Assembly: GCA_018389105.1 (NCBI GenBank)
Contig: JACATO010002730.1
Span: forward strand, 372,001 to 436,000
Length of the DNA stretch: 64,000 nucleotides
Direction: 5' to 3'
DNA from: Nautilus pompilius
Lineage: Eukaryota > Mollusca > Cephalopoda > Nautilida > Nautilidae
In this document: positions 25,147 to 38,051 of the stretch, in pieces
How positions within the stretch are numbered: position 1 is the stretch's first letter
Layout: the number at the start of each line of letters is the position of its first letter
Notes under the pieces: generated by a model
Told to the model about the DNA's origin: nothing
Database searches by the model: none
The model's input: the letters and a program-made list of their open reading frames with translations, nothing else
Position numbers and translations under genes: made by a program

Positions 25147-28100
25147 CAATGGGAACGAAAGTTTGGTCATTCGATGTAAATTCCATTTTACAAGATGAAA
25201 AGCACGGCAAGTATAAATTACAGAAATTTATTTCTTGCCCAAATTAGCTCATATATAAAGTTAAAAGATATAATTAGAGGAATTATTTCGTATGTGTACA
25301 TGATTTTAATGTAGTGATCATTCTTATACTTATTATTTGGTTTTGATCAACATTGGATTGTAAGCAGTTTGTAGCACTCTACGCAAGCTTCAAATGAAAT
25401 GTTTCTTAGTTTTTCTGATATTACTTGCTAGTTATGTGTCGAGGTCACCAAGCCCATATCGTTCAGGTTTTATAGATTTCTATACATTTCGCATTTACCA
25501 AGATTGCTTAATAGGTGGTAAATCCAGTTACATATTGAAAATAATGTTGTTATTCTTAATGAACATAGTGGAAATAAATCATTAACCCAGTGGCTTGTAG
25601 CTACCCTGCAACAAATCCTGTTGTTGGTGAAAAGACATTGGCTGTTTAGATCATAAACTCTTCCCTTTTGTCATATAGTTGTAAGTAATGACCTCCACAT
25701 CATGTATTTATGAAGCCAAAACAATTACATTGAATAAAATTGGCAGCATCACACCTCTCTTCCTGACTATCCCATCTGTAATTTGTTATCAAAGGAATCA
25801 CGCACATCTTTCTGTCGTCGTTCAATTATTAAGAGTGATGACGCCTTGTCAAGAATAAAACATTATTATGTTATATATTATATGACTATTAAATGAGTGC
25901 TTTTTAAAAGGATACTATAAAAATTAGTTCATGATAAAATAAATTTATCGACGACATGGTCTAAACGAAATTTTAGAGTACCGAGATTGTAAATGCTTCA
26001 AATGACACGAACGACAAATTAAATTAGAAGTAATCCGATTTTAAATGAGTTTAACATTATCCATCTCTAAATATTAGGTTGCTCATATTATTCGCGCTAA
26101 AAAGTCAATCTGAATATTATATTTATTCAATTTTTTAATTGCAAAAAATCAATAAAATAAACAAAAATGAAAATTATTGAACAAAATTCCAACAAAAATT
26201 GGCAGTAACTATTCGAGGTGGATCAGTTTTGATATCAATTATTGTAAATCGCTTATCAGATATCAAAACAGTAAAAGGATTTAAGAGAGTGGAAAGAATA
26301 GCTAATAAATGAAGTACTTTCGATAATTTAATTTTCTACGAAATCAAAGCAATTTTATTTTGAAAATGTTTGAAAAATAGATTGATAATATTTTGGTCAG
26401 TTTTGTCAATTATAAAGTTAACTTTCATATCTACTCAATCCAAAAAGAATAGTAACTAAAACCATTCTTTAAAGCCAATTTACTTGAAAAATCCCAGAGT
26501 TGAAACAATTAAAAATAGAAATGTCTGAGTAAAGACATTTTAAAGTTTAAATTAATTAATGGTTTTCCACTGCCAAGATTTTATTGTTCAGAAAACGATA
26601 CAATCTAGTCATTTTCTTTTTCTCAGATATGCTTCTGCCCCATTTTCTATGTTGCATGTTGAATTCTACATAACTCAAGATGTTTAAAATGGAATCCGTA
26701 GCCCCGTGTTATCCTTCAGCGAATTTCGGCTCATCATTCACTTAAACCTTTTGATAGTGGACCTAATACAGGTGGTGATCGATCTCTCCCAACGTCTTTA
26801 AGCTTAACTAAATGTTTCCTATTTTCATTTACAAACTTCTAAGCTAACCACCTTCATTCCCATTTACCAAGCGCTCAATCATTTTGATGTTGCCTTGCAC
26901 TGTTTAGACCATAAACCAACAGTAGTAATCTGGCTCCTACCATGAAAGATTACGCTTTCATTCATGTGATTTTAGTGCAAATTTCCATTCTTCATTACTT
27001 TTTCTTTTTATTCTTCCGATAAGACTTTTAACTCGATTAACCAAACATGCTTTGTTCACCTTGTCTAGATTTTGATATCACGCCTCAGGTTTGTTATACC
27101 TAGGAATTACTAAGTTTTGTCACATTTTCCAGTAAAATCCTTGGTTAAACTTAGAATACCACTTTCCTTTTCCTTCAGCTTTCCCGATGTTTCCCCTCTA
27201 AGTATCACTATAGAAAATTGTCCAACCTACTGGTCATAAAATTTAATAAACGTTAATTATAGTATTTGTCTTTGTTTTTCTGCAGAATGTCATTTAGTTA
27301 TCAAATAAACGACATAAACTGAACTTAATTCTATTCAAAATAAAAAAGTTGCTAAACAATCTATATAACATTTCTAACTTGGCTTTGATAGGGAAGACAT
27401 TTTAAGAGTAAACAGGAAAGCATCACATACATACGCTAGTATGTTAAATCTTGCTGACATTTTAGAAATCAGCTAAGCCGGTTAAGTAAACAAGATGTTA
27501 TACAGATTTTCTTCCAAACCTCGAAACAGCCGGCGGCAAGTCTTTCAAAAATACTGTGATTTTCACCAAGCTATTGGTCTTTTATTATCGAAATGCGCTC
27601 GTAGACAAAGTACAGAACACGCTGAATAGTAACCGCATGCTTTCGTTTGATAACTTTTATTCTGCCAGTGAAAGAAGCTTCACGGCTAACGTGTTTCTAC
27701 AACAGAAAGATGATGACGAGAAGAATATCAATTTGAGATTTCCTTTTTCAACAATCGGCCTTCTACCACGGCAGACAATACGAAGGCAGATCGATATTTT
27801 CGTCGCCACAAGCATTAACACTTGTGACAAATACATATTAGTGCTGTTCACAGCAAAAAAGGATATGCAACAATAATCTTTAGTTAATATATCTGCATGA
27901 TATGATTTCTTGTTTGAAAAAAAAACAGTATTTCGTTTAACTATAAATTGTATATCAGAGTACCTTTTTATAAGAATACTATTATCAACAAAATCAACGA
28001 AATTAATTATACGACATCTTTATACCCGATGCGTTGTACAAACCATCATGTCTTTCTGCTTCTTCGTAACAACTACACTAATCTAAATGCAATCAATGAA

Positions 28101-30166
28101 ACCAGTTTAAATTATTTCCTTATATTTTTTACCAAGCTTCCTTTTCATTTCTATTTCACTCTATATCTCTAACCACCCCCGTGTTCAGAAAAAGTGCAGA
28201 AATATCTGGCTATTTTTCATAAGACTGAAATATGTTATAAACCATAGAAAACTACGTCTTCTTTCAATGTAGCGATGGGCTTTATTTCTTTTTTAAACAG
28301 CAAAATCTAAATAATTCGTTTCCTGTAAAAACTTTATGCTACTGACTCTATTTGGGCATGTTTGAATGATAAACAAATTATGCATTTGAGCAAATAATTA
28401 AACATCGGTTATAACTATGTTTAGATAAACAAGTAAACAAGTTTCCAAAAGCTAAGCAACAAACAAGAAAAAAGATTTGATACAATATAGTAAATGTATT
28501 CACCGAGTGTTCAACATAATTTCTTTTTCTGATAAGATAAAATGTATCAAATAAATACGTAAATAAGTTCAAAATAACATACAAATTAGCTTTTGTGTAA
28601 AGGCATTAAAAATGGTTTGTCTACATATAAATTTGGCTCTGTTATTATTAATCATTTTAAGAGCATCGTAATAAATAGGTAACCGTAGTATTTTGGACGA
28701 TCTCTTTAAGGAGGAGAGAAATTGGTGGGATAGATGTTGTAAAATCACAGAAACAGGTGGTGGTAGAATGGATAAATATGAAAAGTATTGTAATTTGTGC
28801 GATATACACACAATTTTAATAGCACTGAAATATGGTTTGAGGTCCATTTCAAATTCGACTACGAATAATAACCCAGCAGATGATCACTGTGTCACTATTG
28901 GCTTGGAGAAGCAGTACTCTGATACCAACCCAACTTGCTTTTGATCTGTCTGCAGCCAAAGGAAGGTTGGTATCTATCACGACTACAAGTCTCTTTAACC
29001 CACTGTCATAAACAGAAGCAATTTAACTGATGACATGAGGAAGATGTCGCTTGGACACTCCATGATCAGCGACGTTTTCTTTGTGACTTAGTGTATATCT
29101 GAAGGAAACGTAAAAAAATCGTAATTAGCACATAAACATCATGGAAAGATATGACTACTGTAGAATTTTAATAGGCTGGATAGGAATATCGTTGTTTGTG
29201 CTTAGAGACCTCCATCTGTTTCAAGGAAATACCTGACTGAAATGAGGTATAAGACGAAATACTGACTTGACAAATATTAAGTAGGTGAACAGATATAATT
29301 TAATTTTATTGGACGATAATGGTTTTCCACATAGAGCAAGCGTAAACTTTATTTTCAATTCCAAAACATTAGTTGTACAATAAAGCCATCACGTTTTCCA
29401 AGGGTAAATCTTATAGGGAATATTTAGGATGCTGTTTGAAGATGTCTTCTGTCCATACAATTTCTCCAAGATCACTACCAGAACTGAAAACTTCTCTGAA
29501 AAAGCAATTGACTTTCTTATCTACTGATCTTATGGTTCACAGGATTATAAGCAGCATGCAACTCGATATGGTTCATCTATTACCGTCAAAGATCTCAAAT
29601 TCCTTATTGACTACCTCGTATTTTTATTTACATTCTTTATGTTAAAATTACTTCTTGTTTCCTTATTTGGTCTTACTTGTTTCCTTTTTCAGCCATAAAA
29701 AATATTTTGTAATTCATACATTTCTATGATGAAAATAGTGATAGATGAAGAGGAATTTGTATCATTTAGTAAATAAAACTATTAGAAATATTATTGTTCT
29801 TTTGTTTTTTCTTTAATTCTTAGAAACCACTGAATATTGATATGTATGGGAAAATTTATAAAACACCCTTAATTCAATATATAATAAAGTAATATTATTT
29901 TAAAATGGAATACACACATGTCCAGATATGTTTAACTCAAATATTCTCCGTAATTATATAGAATATCTACATTATTACTGACGAAAAGAGCACTATTTTA
30001 CAATGACTTGCCATTTTTATCTGAATACCTATATAAATGAATATATCCAACCCTAATGTACACATAAGATGAACATTGAGTTTTCGGTATAGTTATGGGT
30101 GTACTCATAAGGGTGTGCACAAGTAACGAGTAATTGCAACTGTGTGACGTTACCTTTCACATGGCA
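25147..30166. other. Non-coding DNA, no gene recognised
   Basis: About 5 kb. The sequence TATTAGGTTGCTCATATT at 26072-26090 looks like a lone mariner end but has no inverted partner in the next 1.3 kb. ORFs at 27556-27876 (plus, 106 aa) and 28569-28944 (both strands, up to 92 aa) are described separately or unassigned. A 10-bp inverted repeat, GATACCAACC with GGTTGGTATC, lies at about 28920-28972. Microsatellites are absent. Confidence 0.55.
27556..27876 (+). other. Unassigned 106-codon ORF
   Basis: The frame runs from MIFTKLLVFYYRNAL to AKKDMQQ. The segment is more balanced in base composition than its flanks and the protein has a normal mix of residues. I recognise no domain and see no splice or promoter context. 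It could be an exon-like fragment, a worn transposon piece or chance. The opposite strand is also open for 64 codons. Confidence 0.15.
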
Positions 30167-31040
30167 TTAGTATTTGAAATATAAGCCATAATTTAGTTTG
30201 TATAGAGTGTATACGTTATCATTGTAAGAGTGTGGAATGTTCCAAATATCCTGAAAAACTTTCCACAATTTATCCAAGTTGTCGATTTTTTCCAGTATCC
30301 ATGTACTCCATATACCTTTAATATTGCTCATATCAGGACTTTGGGCAGATAAAGGCATCTTTCTGAGCGTTCCTATAGCCTCTTTATCTTCCACATATCA
30401 TTTCCCCACATTTCCTGAATATTTGGGGCACTTGTCATCTTGGAAGATGAATCAACGCCCAATGAAATGTCTAAAGGGAATGGGAAACAAACCAGAACCA
30501 GGATGCAGCTATTAGCAGTGCATATGCCTTCGACTATTCAAATTTTCGACACCCTTGACTGATGTGCAGCCACACATTTCTGTTTATCTGCTTCCATGCT
30601 TCAATATGTTAAGCTGTTTCGCTCTGCTGAACATTTTCTAAGAAACAAACGTTAATTATTTCGAAACACTTGAAGCTTGGACTTGTCTGCAATGAGCACT
30701 TTCCTGCAAGTTTGATTATTTCACTGTTTTTTTTTTTCTCTCATTTCAAATTTTCCGTTCGGTTGCTTCTCCTCAGCAAAGGATTTTGGACAGCCACACA
30801 TCCATTGATACCGCCTCATGGTAATATGCATTTTACTGGTCTTGAAGAAACGTTAGCAACTGTACTAGCAGCCAGGTTGTTCGCAAGATATTTATTGGCT
30901 AGTTGTCTATCACACGGAGAAATACTTGTTTTACTTAACATCACTTTTGAAGAGTCTTCTCTTTCTTTCTCGATCACGTCTATTGTCAGTATATTTGTCT
31001 CGTATAGCCACCTAAGATTCTTGCATGCAGATTATTTTGA
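30167..31040 (-). pseudogene. Decayed Tc1-like transposase, nearly full catalytic domain
   Basis: Minus-strand translation gives, in order, a worn second HTH and linker (SSRPVKCIL, then VQNPLLRRSNRTENLKWARK), VLIADKSKLQVF with the first catalytic Asp (complement of 30685-30687), IFQDDKCPKYSGNV with the second (complement of 30434-30436), and LSAQSPDMSNIKGIW. There the family's P-I-E-N is N-I-K-G, so the third catalytic Glu is Lys (complement of 30317-30319). The downstream DNLDKLWKVFQDIWNIP fits the family C-terminus. Frameshifts and stops break it throughout and no TIRs were found. The order and spacing of all three catalytic motifs make the family assignment solid; the element is inactive and old. 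Confidence 0.75.
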
Positions 31041-31539
31041 ACCGTGAAGTCGAGTTTCAATATTCTGCATCAGTAATACTTTAACTTATATATGATTTTC
31101 TATTCTATAAGCCATAATATTTACTCACTTTCACCGAATAGAATGATATACCTGCTTCTAGTTTGATAGTATTTCTACTGTGTGGAACTTTACACCTATT
31201 CAGCACGTACTATATCAACACATGAAATATTAATTTTTACACACGTGATCCAATTATATCAATTGCTATTTACTGTTTTTTTCAGATTCTTCTCTCTTTC
31301 AATAAATATTTACAATGTTTTATACCCCACTGTAAGCGGGTACATAACCAGTATTTCCGAATACTATTCTGAAAAGTGTAATATCTAAACTAAATTATCG
31401 CAGCTCGTGTTAGAGTGTTGAGTGATGCCAGAGTCAACAACTTATTGCAAGAGATTTCATCAGTTTCTATGAATGTGTAAAATATTATGGCGAAATTTAC
31501 GGAGTTGAATGTCGTTAATTTCGAAAAGTAATCTAAAAA

Positions 31540-32000
31540 CTTTTAGCAAGGCTATCACGGCAAGGATGTTCTCTGATTCGTCATATCTGCACTCAACTTC
31601 AAGACCTTATGAAAATGGATATGCAACAGAAACGAGTCCATTAACGACCAAGACTAGACTGCATTTGGCATGAAAAACGTGAAAAACGTCTGTTCAGTAT
31701 AGATAAATATCTTCAAAATAGCTAGTTACCAAATATGTCCAGTAATAACTTTGAGTTTTGGCGACGAGTACGCTTTTCAGATAAACTCAAATTTCAACAG
31801 AGCATATCTCTAGGTAGCCTCTAGGTGGGGATAGACTTACCAAAGACTTTGACTACCAGTCTTCAGCATATGGTTAATTATGACCGTTTTTTTAATGTCC
31901 TGATGACGGGTTAGAAAAGATAGAACTGGCTTTTGTTGAATAATGTCTCATTTCTGCAGTGTACTCTGCTATCTAAAATAATGCCTCTACTCTTGTACTA
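31540..32000 (+). pseudogene. Decayed Tc1-like transposase, central part
   Basis: Plus strand, broken frames: KRLFSIDKYLQNS, then EFWRRVRFSDKLKFQ (family F-W-x-x-V-x-F-S-D-E-S-K-F; first catalytic Asp near 31782, the following Glu changed to Lys), then GLEKIELAFVE and LISAVYSAI (family G-x-G-K-I-x-x-x-x-G-x-M-x-x-x-x-Y-x-x-I-L). A possible second motif, HQYDEDNRNFHTNI, lies farther on at about 32172-32215 but is too far away and too weak to include. It lies about 500 bp from the minus-strand relic at 30.17-31.04 kb and points the other way, so they are two separate elements. Confidence 0.6.
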
Positions 32001-35000
32001 TCAAGTAATAGTGAGGGTTGATAGCCATAGTCTATAGCAGAACATCACAACTCTAGCCTGATTACAGTCTGTAAATGGAATTAAGACATCCAAACTTTTC
32101 TCTGGTTACACTAATCAATACTAGATATCCGATCTGGATAGTCAACTGAACTCAATATGTCAATGTCCCATCAATATGATGAAGACAATAGAAACTTTCA
32201 CACAAATATAAGGAAACGAAGATTAGATAGAAATACACAATATTTTTTATTCATTGCCATACTTTTAGAAGGTTCTTTGTGTTGCAAACGGTGGCTCGAC
32301 CATGTACTAAGAATTAAATATGCCATGCTATTGCTTATCTTCATTTGCCATATTACGCTACAAAATAACATATTTTAATAACAACAGGTGACCAACCTCC
32401 ATGGCACTGTTCTATAAAAAAGTAATAATTGTAAAATGAAAAGCTATAAAACTATTATTTATTATGAGGTCATTATTAGTTACTAGAAACAGTAATTTTT
32501 TTATCAATATGTTATTTACAGAATGATAATATTAATTTAAAGTTTAATAGTATTATAAAGAATAGGAAAACAATCGTTTGGAATCAGACGTTAAATGTTG
32601 CATAGTTTTGATGCAGAATCCGTTATCTGTGACGTAAAAAACACAACCACCTTGCATTTTCTAAAAATATTAATTATTTAATATTAAAATAAAATATAAA
32701 TAAATGCTTGTACAACTAAAGAGATTAAATTTCTAAATATAATGAAACTAACAAAAGAAAACTGGATTTTTAAAATTTTTCATAAACTTAACTTTAAACG
32801 TCTACGTAATTAAAATAAACGATATACCGGTCTATTAGGTTTACAAATGTTTGTATTATATGATATATAAAAATTGTCACCACGAGTAATATTTCGATAT
32901 GCTATGGCTTTATTCAAAAGAAAATAAAATAGCTCTCTTTTTTGTTCAGTGAAAAAATGCATTATTTCTTCATATTTATCAATGAGGATTTTCATGATTT
33001 CCACCATCAATACTAATTCTAAGGTTGTGTTTCGGTTTGTCTTTTAGTTTAGAATAACTCCAGTCGCAACTTCCGCGAATTTAGCCTTTTGTAGATAAAC
33101 ATTACGTATATCTACACACCAAAATGTTTCAATTGAAGGCTATACCGAATTATGGAAATAAGAAAAGTTTGAGTACGAAAATTAGTTCTAATAGCCATCT
33201 AGTGTAAAAAATTTCAGTATATCTAGCAGTTACTATAAATAACACATCAGCAATAAATTCTCCTTTCTTATAAAATAGGATTAATATTGTGTTTAAACTT
33301 TGTAAGTTGTAATAATATAAAGCCGCCTTTAACTCAGTTACTTGTTAGATCTTTAATGCAGTTATGATCTTTTCATTTAAAAAAAAATCATACCTCGGAA
33401 AGCCAGTAAAAAATTGGTAAACTCCATCTTTACGCGACATTTACTGATTAAACGGACTTTACATAACATTTGTGGATACATTTAAAGTGTATTTTCTGCG
33501 ATAATTGATTTAAGAGCCATGTTTAATTTTCAACAAAAAAGCGAAACAGACGAGCTAAATTAATAATTTTGGTTCCTTGACGACACGAGCCGCAATACCC
33601 GACGGTGACTGTTGCCTCACAAATGAAGTTTGAGAACTGTACAAAGAGCGTTATGATTTAAGCTGGAAAGTTTAAGCGCACGTTTTTTAAAGAAACAGTT
33701 CTCTCTCATACAGTGCGAAAATAAAATTCTAAATTTTGTACACACAAAAAAATAAAGATGACAGATCCTCAATAAAGGACACTTAAGTGCAGCTCCCACA
33801 AGATTATTTTAAATACAAATATTCTGCTGCTTTTTAAATAGTATTATATATTTTTATGCAACCAACCAATAGTCATCGATGTCATGTATTTTTTATATTG
33901 TTGCAAAATGGCATATATTATCTTTTGTTTAAATCTGTCATACCACTCGGTTTTTTTAATACAAATTCTAAAAAGAAACAATAAAGACCCATAAAATAAT
34001 CAATAAAGCTGATAAATTCATTCTTAGTTTTTTATGACAGTAAAGTATGAAGCAATTTGCGTCGAAAAGGAAATTAATGATACGCCTGTATGAATGCTAT
34101 CTGACAACATCAAGAAGATGTATCTTGGAATGATAATGAAGAAATTATATGCATGGGTCATTCCATTCAAAATCAAAGTAAACTTAAAATTAAAATATAA
34201 GGCATAACTCGGACACAGCGGGGTCCTTTGCTGAGACTGTTTATACATGTGAAAGCATGAATTAAGACGCGCTCTCAAGCTTTTTATCTTTGGTCTAAAT
34301 GTATTTTTTGTATATGTGCTGCTAAAATATCGCTAGAAGTGTGCCAATATAACGAAAATATAAAGTGGGAAAATAAGTCAGCTAAATACAGATTTAGACT
34401 AAAGTTTATTTCAAAGTCAAGACATATTTAGCGATGACAGATCTTGATGATTAAGCTAACTCGTAGATACGTTTTGCTCATTTTTTAACAAGAATAAATT
34501 TATTGTAAACAGATGGGTATGATTTATTAAACTATTTAGCACAAACATGTAATAAATAAATAATAAGCGAAAACTCAACTATTTGACGAAAGTTAATGTT
34601 TGACATTTTTTTAGTCTCACAACCAGTAGCTTCTTTGAGTAGTTGCTTTAAGTTTGATATAGTTTATAATAACTTATTTTATGTACTTTTTAACAGAAAA
34701 ATTTCTTTTATTTTAAAATGTGCGTTATCCAGCATCTAATGAAATGTTTATTAAGATATGCACCCAGATATGTACATTTCTTAAACTTTAAAGATGGGAC
34801 TCAATTTCTTTTTCGTGCAAAAATCAATCAACGAAACATGCTTAATGCTGTATATTATAAAGAAATTTCGTGTATTAACAATCATTCTTTTTATGGTTGT
34901 TCAAAAACAACTAGAAAACCGAATGTCAATTAAGTTCTTAACGAGTGGCATTCTCTCTAAACATCGAAGTTGGATTGAATAAACCGAAACATAAGCTCTT

Positions 35001-36631
35001 TTACTAAAGCGAGACTTCAATCTGGTAAGTGAATCGTTTTCCTGACGCCGTTTGCCTTACTTGAAAAAAATGATTGTTCTGCTTTTTATGGGTATATGTC
35101 AGTATTACTAAATACTCCATACTTTAAATAGCTGTAAATGAAATTTTGCTTTTTCAAACGTAAATGTGTTTATGCAGACAGCTTTTCTTGTTGTTGTAAG
35201 ACGAACACGGCAATATGCCTGCTGCATCAAGAACTACCGGAATTAGGTTCCTCTCGTCTTCCAAAGTAGACTGAGCACTTCCGGCTTTGGAGGAGAAACT
35301 TGTCCTTTAGAATACTGCGGTATATATTTATCTCATTAAACTAGGGGACTGAAATACCTGGAAAAACGCCACGCACACTGAACGGTCTGGAAGTACAAGA
35401 GGTAAATATGCCATCAGCAAAATCATCGGCAAGTTTCCAAAAAGGGATTGTAATATCTTAGCAGAACTCTAGCGTTTGACATGCGCAGTATTCAACGATT
35501 TGTCGGTATCAACATTTGCTTTAAATTTTTAGTTGATAGTATATAATACACCAGATCAGTTTAGCATTTACACAATAATTTTAAATTAGTTAAAGGTAAA
35601 TAAATTAACGATTTATTTTTCTCGTGATATATAATTAATTTTAAAGATAGACTATTTCTACACGCATTAGAATATATAAGGTATATTAAGGTTTATGGAA
35701 TTAATACTTTTTACAAAGAATCAGAGTTAAAACCTGACTTTTGAAGTGGTAAGTAGTTTCTTTATGATAACATTTTAAATTGAGTATTTTCATACCATGT
35801 TGAAACTAACTATCAAAGTAAATAAATTACGTACATTTTTATAATTTAGCAGTATTATAGAATGATGTAGAGATTTTATACCGCCTTATGAAGTAAAGAC
35901 GACAGCTCACAGAAAAATATAATCAAAATTAAATCACAACAGTGAATTCACAAACTAGTAAAAATAGAGTCAGAAAATACAAATTGATTTCGATGGTTAG
36001 AATACGCTTTGCCAACACTGATTAATAGTTTCGTTGGTTAAATAATAAGGATAGAAGCCGAAATAGCATCAAAATCGCAGACACAAACAAAGTTTAATTT
36101 CATGTTTTTATTTAGAAATCAAAAAAAAAATTATATTAATTTTTAACATTCATGAATTTGAATACTTGGCACTTTTGTAGTCTTTCAACTAAAATGTGTT
36201 TGCTTAAAAATATCTAAAAAGTAAAAAAAGAAAGACAAGCGAGTATCTTATTCAAGATTTTTTGAATATCTGTTGTTACTTAGTCTATAGATATACACTA
36301 ATAGATCATGACGAATAAATTAGCAGAACCAACAGCCCAAGAGTGTTTTCTCGACTGTAAGCCTGTTTCCTCTGCGTCAAATTTAATTTAAACATCTACA
36401 CAATGCAGAAGAAATCGAATTTCATTGAAAAAATGTTGATTTATCTAATTTTCTAGGGCTTCTTATGTCAGTCGACTACTTTAGACGTGTAGCAGAACAA
36501 CCGTAATGGCTAGGTTAATTCTGTCTCCTGAATCATTTGAGTGACCAGACGTTCTTCAAGTTAGTTGCAATTTAAACTTTCTGGCGTAATTCATAGATAA
36601 CTTCTTTTGATAGAGTAGTTTTACAAAGACG
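32001..36631. other. A/T-rich non-coding DNA, no gene recognised
   Basis: About 4.6 kb with only short ORFs (up to 84 aa). The first 350 bp may be the eroded end of the preceding Tc1-like relic. The patch at 35210-35450 is richer in G and C but matches nothing I know. No long repeats are seen. Confidence 0.6.
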
Positions 36632-36856
36632 TACAGCGGTGTACAAAAGTCTTGCATAAAAATGACTAGACTTAGAAAATGGGTTCTTATTTTGTAGAAA
36701 TTAGTAACTATTGTATGTTTTCTGTTTTAAATGAAAGTAATCGGTGTCTTTAAACGATTTATATCACTAAGATAAATTTTGTAATTGCACAGTCAAAATT
36801 TAAATAGTAATAAAATAATTTGCAAGAAATCGGCGTGTGAAAAAGTGTTGCAAAAA
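36632..36856 (+). repeat. Left long TIR of Tc1-like copy D
   Basis: The outer repeat is at 36632 (TACAGCGGTGTACAAAAGTC) and the inner repeat at 36831 (CGGCGTGTGAAAAAGTGTTG). The whole arm is A/T-rich between the two repeats. Confidence 0.88.
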
Positions 36857-36969
36857 CTACAAAAAAATTAGAATATATATTTTGTGATATAATAGTTTAG
36901 GATAGTAGAATATAAATATGAAAAATTGTCATTTTCCACTATTCCGATTCATTTTTCTTGAATATAGTA

Positions 36970-37992
36970 ATGCCGAGAGCACGATATTTGACTCCCGAAC
37001 AGTGGGCCACAATCGTTCGCTTGAAAGAGGATGGTGAAACTGAGTTGTTCATTGCGGATCGAATCGGTTGCAATCAGTCGACGGTATCTCGCACCCTGAA
37101 ACTTTGGAAAGCTGATGGGAGCCTAATTTCGAAACGCAGAGCCGGCAGACCTCGGAAAACGACGGCTCGACAGGATCGTCCGATCGCCCGCATTTCGAAC
37201 TCGCACCCATTTCGCACTTCCAACGACATCTATACCGCCTTGTCAAGGCACCATGGAATTCAGTTGGCCTCGTGCACCATCAGGAGGCGTTTGATTCACA
37301 TGGGACTGTTCGGGCGATCGGCACAGAAAAAGCCGTTCATCAGCCTGGACAATCGTCGAATGCGACTGCAGTGGGCTCGCGATCATCTCCACTGGACCAT
37401 AGCTCAGTGGTCCCGAGTGTTGTTTTACCGATGAAAGCAAATTCGTGAAGGTCTACTCGGCGGGTCGGGTGTACGTTCGGCGATCGGTGTCCGAGAAATA
37501 CCATGCTAGTTGCACTCGACCGATTCTGCAGGCATGGGGAGATTCGGCCATGGTTTAGGGCTGTTTTCAATCGTCCGGTGTCGGTCCGTTGAATCACGTG
37601 GAGGGTCGAATGAATGCTCATGACTATGCTAAAATCGTCTCCAACATTATCGAACCGTATATGTGTGCCCACATGCCCCTGACGGCAATCTATTAGCAGG
37701 GCGACGCCCCATCCACACAGCTCGGAGTGTCAAGGCCTTGATGGCAAAGTTGCGAATCCCCCTCCTCGACTGACCGGCTCAAAGCCCGAATCTCATTCCC
37801 ATGGAAAACATTTGGCACTCGATTAAACTCAGCGTTAGTGCCCAAATATCGAAAAATAAAACCAATTTGAAACGGAAAATCGAGAAAGCCTGGTCGGATT
37901 TCAGTAGTGACAATTTTCAGCGTTTGGTTGCCAGCATGCCTCCTCGTTGTGAACAAGTTATCAATAATTTCGGATATTCTACTCATTTTTGA
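36970..37992 (+). pseudogene. Tc1-like transposase pseudogene (copy D)
   Basis: Likely start is the Met of MPRARYLTPEQWATIVRLKE at 36970, because family proteins begin near this motif; an in-frame Met also lies at 36958. N-terminal HTH about residues 8-50 (FIADRIGCNQSTVSRTLKLW), the GRPRKTT hook, a second HTH (GIQLASCTIRRRLIHMGL), linker QKKPFISLDNRRMRLQWARD. The reading frame is intact for 150 codons, then one extra T in a TTTT run at about 37423-37426 shifts it just before the first catalytic Asp (GAT, 37430-37432, TDESKF). Later there are two point stops: TAG at 37556-37558 in place of a Trp codon of the VMVWG motif, and TAG at 37694-37696. The second catalytic Asp is Gly (37700-37702). 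The catalytic Glu (MENIW, 37804-37806) remains. The end is NNFGYSTHF. Few lesions, but clearly dead. Confidence 0.92.
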
Positions 37993-38051
37993 TAGATCTG
38001 ATCACTTTCTGCATAATTAGAATTGAATCTGAATTGATTAGATAGCTGTCT

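Noticed and set aside
27556-27876. Possible piggyBac-like fragment (FDNFYSAS)
   Set aside because: The D-N-F/Y-Y/F pattern is short and none of the other piggyBac motifs is present nearby.
28569-28944. Open frames on both strands, and a weak similarity (ALKYGLRS against ALKYAFRS) to the CpG-rich block at 46.9 kb
   Set aside because: Nucleotide similarity covers only about 26 bases with many mismatches and does not extend; not enough to call a shared repeat.
32157-32378. HQYDEDNRNFHTNI as a possible second catalytic motif of the 31.5 kb Tc1-like relic
   Set aside because: It lies about 140 codons after the first motif rather than the usual 90 or so, and the match is poor without an intervening frame.
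37340-37986. Minus-strand ORFs of 110 and 97 codons inside Tc1-like copy D
   Set aside because: Antisense to the transposase pseudogene; open because the region is G+C-rich.
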